Part shown: positions 5,145 to 7,070 of the stretch, piece after piece
Layout of the letters: the number at the start of each line of letters is the position of its first letter
How positions within the stretch are numbered: the first letter of the stretch is position 1
Origin: Limnohabitans sp.
GTDB lineage: Bacteria > Pseudomonadota > Gammaproteobacteria > Burkholderiales > Burkholderiaceae_C
DNA length: 7,070 nucleotides
Direction of reading: 5' to 3'
Assembly (NCBI GenBank): GCA_009693225.1
Contig: SHXP01000121.1
Coordinates: 1 to 7,070 of the forward strand
Notes under the pieces: generated by a model
What the model saw: only the letters and a program-made list of their open reading frames with translations
Told to the model about the DNA's origin: nothing
Databases searched by the model: none
Made by a program: the position numbers and the translations under genes

Positions 5145-6761
5145 TTAGTTGTTCAGATCGCGCAATTTGTAGCGTTGTAATTTGCCGGTGGCTGTGCGCG
5201 GCAAAGTTGGTAAAAAAGAAATGATGCGGGGGTATTTGTAAGGCGCCATGTGCTGTTTGACATGGTCCTGCAATGCTTTGACCAGGTCATCGCAGGGCTG
5301 ACAATCGGCGTGCAGCACGCAAAATGCCTGCACCACCATGCCGCGTTCTGCGTCCGGTTTGCCGATGACAGCACACTCGGCCACTGCGGGGTGCAGCAAC
5401 AAGGCATCTTCAACCTCGGGTCCGCCTATGTTGTAGCCGGAAGAAACAATCATGTCGTCCGCACGCGACTTGTAAAAGAAATAACCGTCTTCGTCTTGCA
5501 GCACAGCGTCACCCGGAAAGTTCCAGCCGTCACGGACATAACTGCGCTGGCGTTCATCGTTCAAGTACTTGCAACCGGTCGGGCCGCGCACCGCCAGGCG
5601 GCCGATCTGGCCGCGCGGCACTTCCTGTCCTTGATCATCAAGCACGCAGGCCTGGTAACCGGGAACGACTTTGCCCAGGCTGCCTGTTTTAAATTCAGCA
5701 ACCGGTGAAGAAATGAAAATATGAAACATTTCAGTCGCACCAATGCCGTCGAGTATTTCCAGACCGCTGGCTTGCCGCCAGCGTTGGCGGGTGGCATCCG
5801 CCAGCGCTTCGCCGGCACTGACACTGATGCGCAACGTGGGCAGCGAATGGACTGACATATAGGACGTCATTTGACGGTAAAAAGTGGGTGCGGTGTAGCA
5901 AATTGTGCAAGCCGCTGCGGCCATGGTCTGCACCATGCGTTCGGGCGTGAGTGGCGCAGGGGGGTAAAAAATACTGGCACCTGCTGTCATAGGAAACAGC
6001 AACAGACCACCGAGGCCGAAGGTGAAAGCCAGCGGCGGGGTGCCAGTGACTATATCCGTCATGCGGGCATGCAGCACTTCCAAAGGCCAGGCAAGGCAGG
6101 CAGACCACATGTCCAGGTGTGAATGGCAGGCAGCCTTGGGAACGCCGGTGGTCCCGGAGGTGAAAGCCAGCAAGGCGATGTCGTCGCCGATGGTCGGGCT
6201 GGCCGTGGCTTCGGCAGACAAACCGGCGCACAGGGATTCCACGCTCTGTGCTGGGCCGTGCTGATTGAACAGCAATACAGTTTGTAAAACCGGGTGTTGC
6301 TGTCGGGCAAGCATGAGTTCATCGGCCAGCGAGGCCTCGCACCAGGCCATGACGGGACGGGCCTTATCGATGATGTCGCCAAGCTCCTTGGCGCGCAGCA
6401 AGGGCATGGTCGGGACGGCGATCAGACCGGCCTTGACGACGGCCAGCCAGGCCAAGGCAAAGCCGATGCTGTTGCTGCCGCGCAGCAGCACACGGTTGCC
6501 TGTTTGCAAGCCGCAATGGCTGCGCAGCAGGTGTACCCGTTGATTCACTGCCGCCAGTGCCTCGCGGTAGCTCAGCGTGCGTTCAGGCGAACGGAACAAG
6601 GGGCGGTCAGCCCAGGCTTGTTCCATGGCCCGGTCCAGCAGGCGCTCAACCAGGTTCAAAGGGTTTGAGCCCTGGATAGAAGCATCCGGGTACCACAACT
6701 CCGGCCAATCGCTGCGAGGCGGTAAACGCTCGGCGACGAAACGGTCGGTGTGTGTGCTCAC
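5145..6761 (-). CDS. Aryl-CoA ligase of the benzoate/2-aminobenzoate-CoA ligase type (AMP-forming)
   Basis: The enzyme should activate an aromatic acid with ATP and CoA to the aryl-CoA thioester via an acyl-adenylate, in the cytoplasm. The 538-residue product is a full-length ANL-superfamily ligase. It has the phosphate loop FTSGTTGVPKAACHSH (200-215), the aromatic-acid-ligase stretch PPLAFTFGLGGLLLFP (242-257), the A5 motif DGIGATEMFH (338-347) and the ribose-binding Asp418 in NFPGDAV. The hinge is KSRADDMIVSSGYNI (431-445), and the catalytic Lys527 lies in PRTATGKLQRYKLR. The start is GTG, overlapping the acyl-CoA dehydrogenase stop as GTGA, so translation is coupled; an ATG is not available nearby. 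The frame and N terminus (ERLPPRSDWPELWYPD) fit this family. Overall resemblance and the RidA and acyl-CoA dehydrogenase neighbours favour 2-aminobenzoate as substrate. Benzoate, salicylate or another aryl acid cannot be excluded. Confidence 0.93.
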   Translation of the reverse strand: MSTHTDRFVAERLPPRSDWPELWYPDASIQGSNPLNLVERLLDRAMEQAWADRPLFRSPERTLSYREALAAVNQRVHLLRSHCGLQTGNRVLLRGSNSIGFALAWLAVVKAGLIAVPTMPLLRAKELGDIIDKARPVMAWCEASLADELMLARQQHPVLQTVLLFNQHGPAQSVESLCAGLSAEATASPTIGDDIALLAFTSGTTGVPKAACHSHLDMWSACLAWPLEVLHARMTDIVTGTPPLAFTFGLGGLLLFPMTAGASIFYPPAPLTPERMVQTMAAAACTICYTAPTFYRQMTSYMSVHSLPTLRISVSAGEALADATRQRWRQASGLEILDGIGATEMFHIFISSPVAEFKTGSLGKVVPGYQACVLDDQGQEVPRGQIGRLAVRGPTGCKYLNDERQRSYVRDGWNFPGDAVLQDEDGYFFYKSRADDMIVSSGYNIGGPEVEDALLLHPAVAECAVIGKPDAERGMVVQAFCVLHADCQPCDDLVKALQDHVKQHMAPYKYPRIISFLPTLPRTATGKLQRYKLRDLNN

Positions 6762-7070
6762 AGGCTGCTCTTGAGGACGGATTTGCCGATGATCAGTTGC
6801 TGCATCTCGGAAGCGCCTTCGTAAATAAGCAGTGAACGGATGTCACGGTACAGCGATTCGAGTTTGTTGCCGACCAGCACACCTAGGCCGCCGTGCATTT
6901 GCAAGCCCATGTCGATGACGCGTGAAGCGTTTTCAGTGGCCACCAGCTTGGCCATGGCGGCCGCGCGTGTGTAAGCTGCTGCGGCAGGGCCGTCGCTGCC
7001 CCGGGTGTCACGCAACCAGGCAGCGCGGTAAGTCAGTAAGGCGGCAGCTTCCAGCAAAGACGCCATATCC
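6758..7070 (-). CDS. Acyl-CoA dehydrogenase, C-terminal part (5' end outside window)
   Basis: This is an FAD-dependent acyl-CoA dehydrogenase that would introduce an alpha,beta double bond into an acyl- or alicyclic acyl-CoA and pass electrons to ETF. Only the C-terminal helical domain is present. It shows DMASLLEAAALLTYRAAWLR, the FAD/dimer-contact stretch VIDMGLQMHGGLGVL with QMHGG, and the active-site segment IRSLLIYEGASEMQQLIIGK. The Glu in YEGASE is at the position of the catalytic base of medium-chain and related dehydrogenases. The ATG at 7066-7064 is an internal codon, since the frame runs on through the window edge. The stop overlaps the GTG start of the CoA ligase by four bases, which ties the two in one operon. 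In context it may oxidise a ring-reduced aromatic acyl-CoA (inference). Confidence 0.95.
   Translation of the reverse strand, partial: DMASLLEAAALLTYRAAWLRDTRGSDGPAAAAYTRAAAMAKLVATENASRVIDMGLQMHGGLGVLVGNKLESLYRDIRSLLIYEGASEMQQLIIGKSVLKSSL

Noticed and set aside
5731..6231. Minus-strand 166-residue open frame inside the CoA ligase gene
   Set aside because: It overlaps conserved ligase motifs in another frame and has no family features.
7064..7066. ATG near the window edge as start of a short 102-residue protein
   Set aside because: The sequence is the C-terminal domain of an acyl-CoA dehydrogenase and the frame stays open to the window edge, so the gene is truncated by the window rather than short.

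Overview
The window looks like a chromosomal segment from a betaproteobacterium. Order Burkholderiales is well supported and family Comamonadaceae is plausible but not proven. The evidence is protein content: a 72-residue IF-1 of the MAKD(x)VIQMQGEV type, a 207-residue S4 without zinc cysteines, an RNA polymerase alpha subunit with the proteobacterial C-terminal domain, and an uninterrupted secY-infA-rpmJ-rpsM-rpsK-rpsD-rpoA-rplQ gene order. Base composition is moderately GC-rich throughout, with no obvious compositional break by eye.

Bases 1-3747 are the end of the spc operon fused to the alpha operon, all on the + strand: the C-terminal end of secY, then infA, rpmJ, rpsM, rpsK, rpsD, rpoA and rplQ. 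They encode the end of the Sec translocon pore, initiation factor 1, four other ribosomal proteins of both subunits plus L36, and the RNA polymerase alpha subunit. There is no terminator in the 27-base gap where E. coli separates spc from alpha. Instead, perfect or near-perfect hairpins sit in the infA-rpmJ, rpsK-rpsD, rpsD-rpoA and rpoA-rplQ gaps. These are the likely sites of post-transcriptional control.

Bases 3769-3877 hold an initiator tRNA (tRNA-fMet, CAU) with the diagnostic unpaired C1/A72, followed directly by a strong intrinsic terminator. A 9-base direct repeat flanks the tRNA.

Bases 3894-7070 are a catabolic region. An alpha/beta hydrolase gene on the + strand runs tail-to-tail into a minus-strand operon, with only six bases between the stop codons. 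That operon reads, in transcription order, acyl-CoA dehydrogenase (cut by the window edge), an aryl-CoA ligase of the benzoate/2-aminobenzoate type, and a RidA-family protein. This set matches what is expected of an aerobic CoA-dependent aromatic acid pathway, most likely for 2-aminobenzoate (anthranilate). In that reading the ligase makes the CoA thioester, the ring is dearomatised and attacked by beta-oxidation-like steps, the RidA protein handles an enamine/imine intermediate, and the hydrolase could open a ring or release a CoA or acid product. The pathway assignment is inference. The monooxygenase that would settle it is not in the window.

There are no insertion sequences, CRISPR arrays, phage genes or gene-free stretches over 300 bases.
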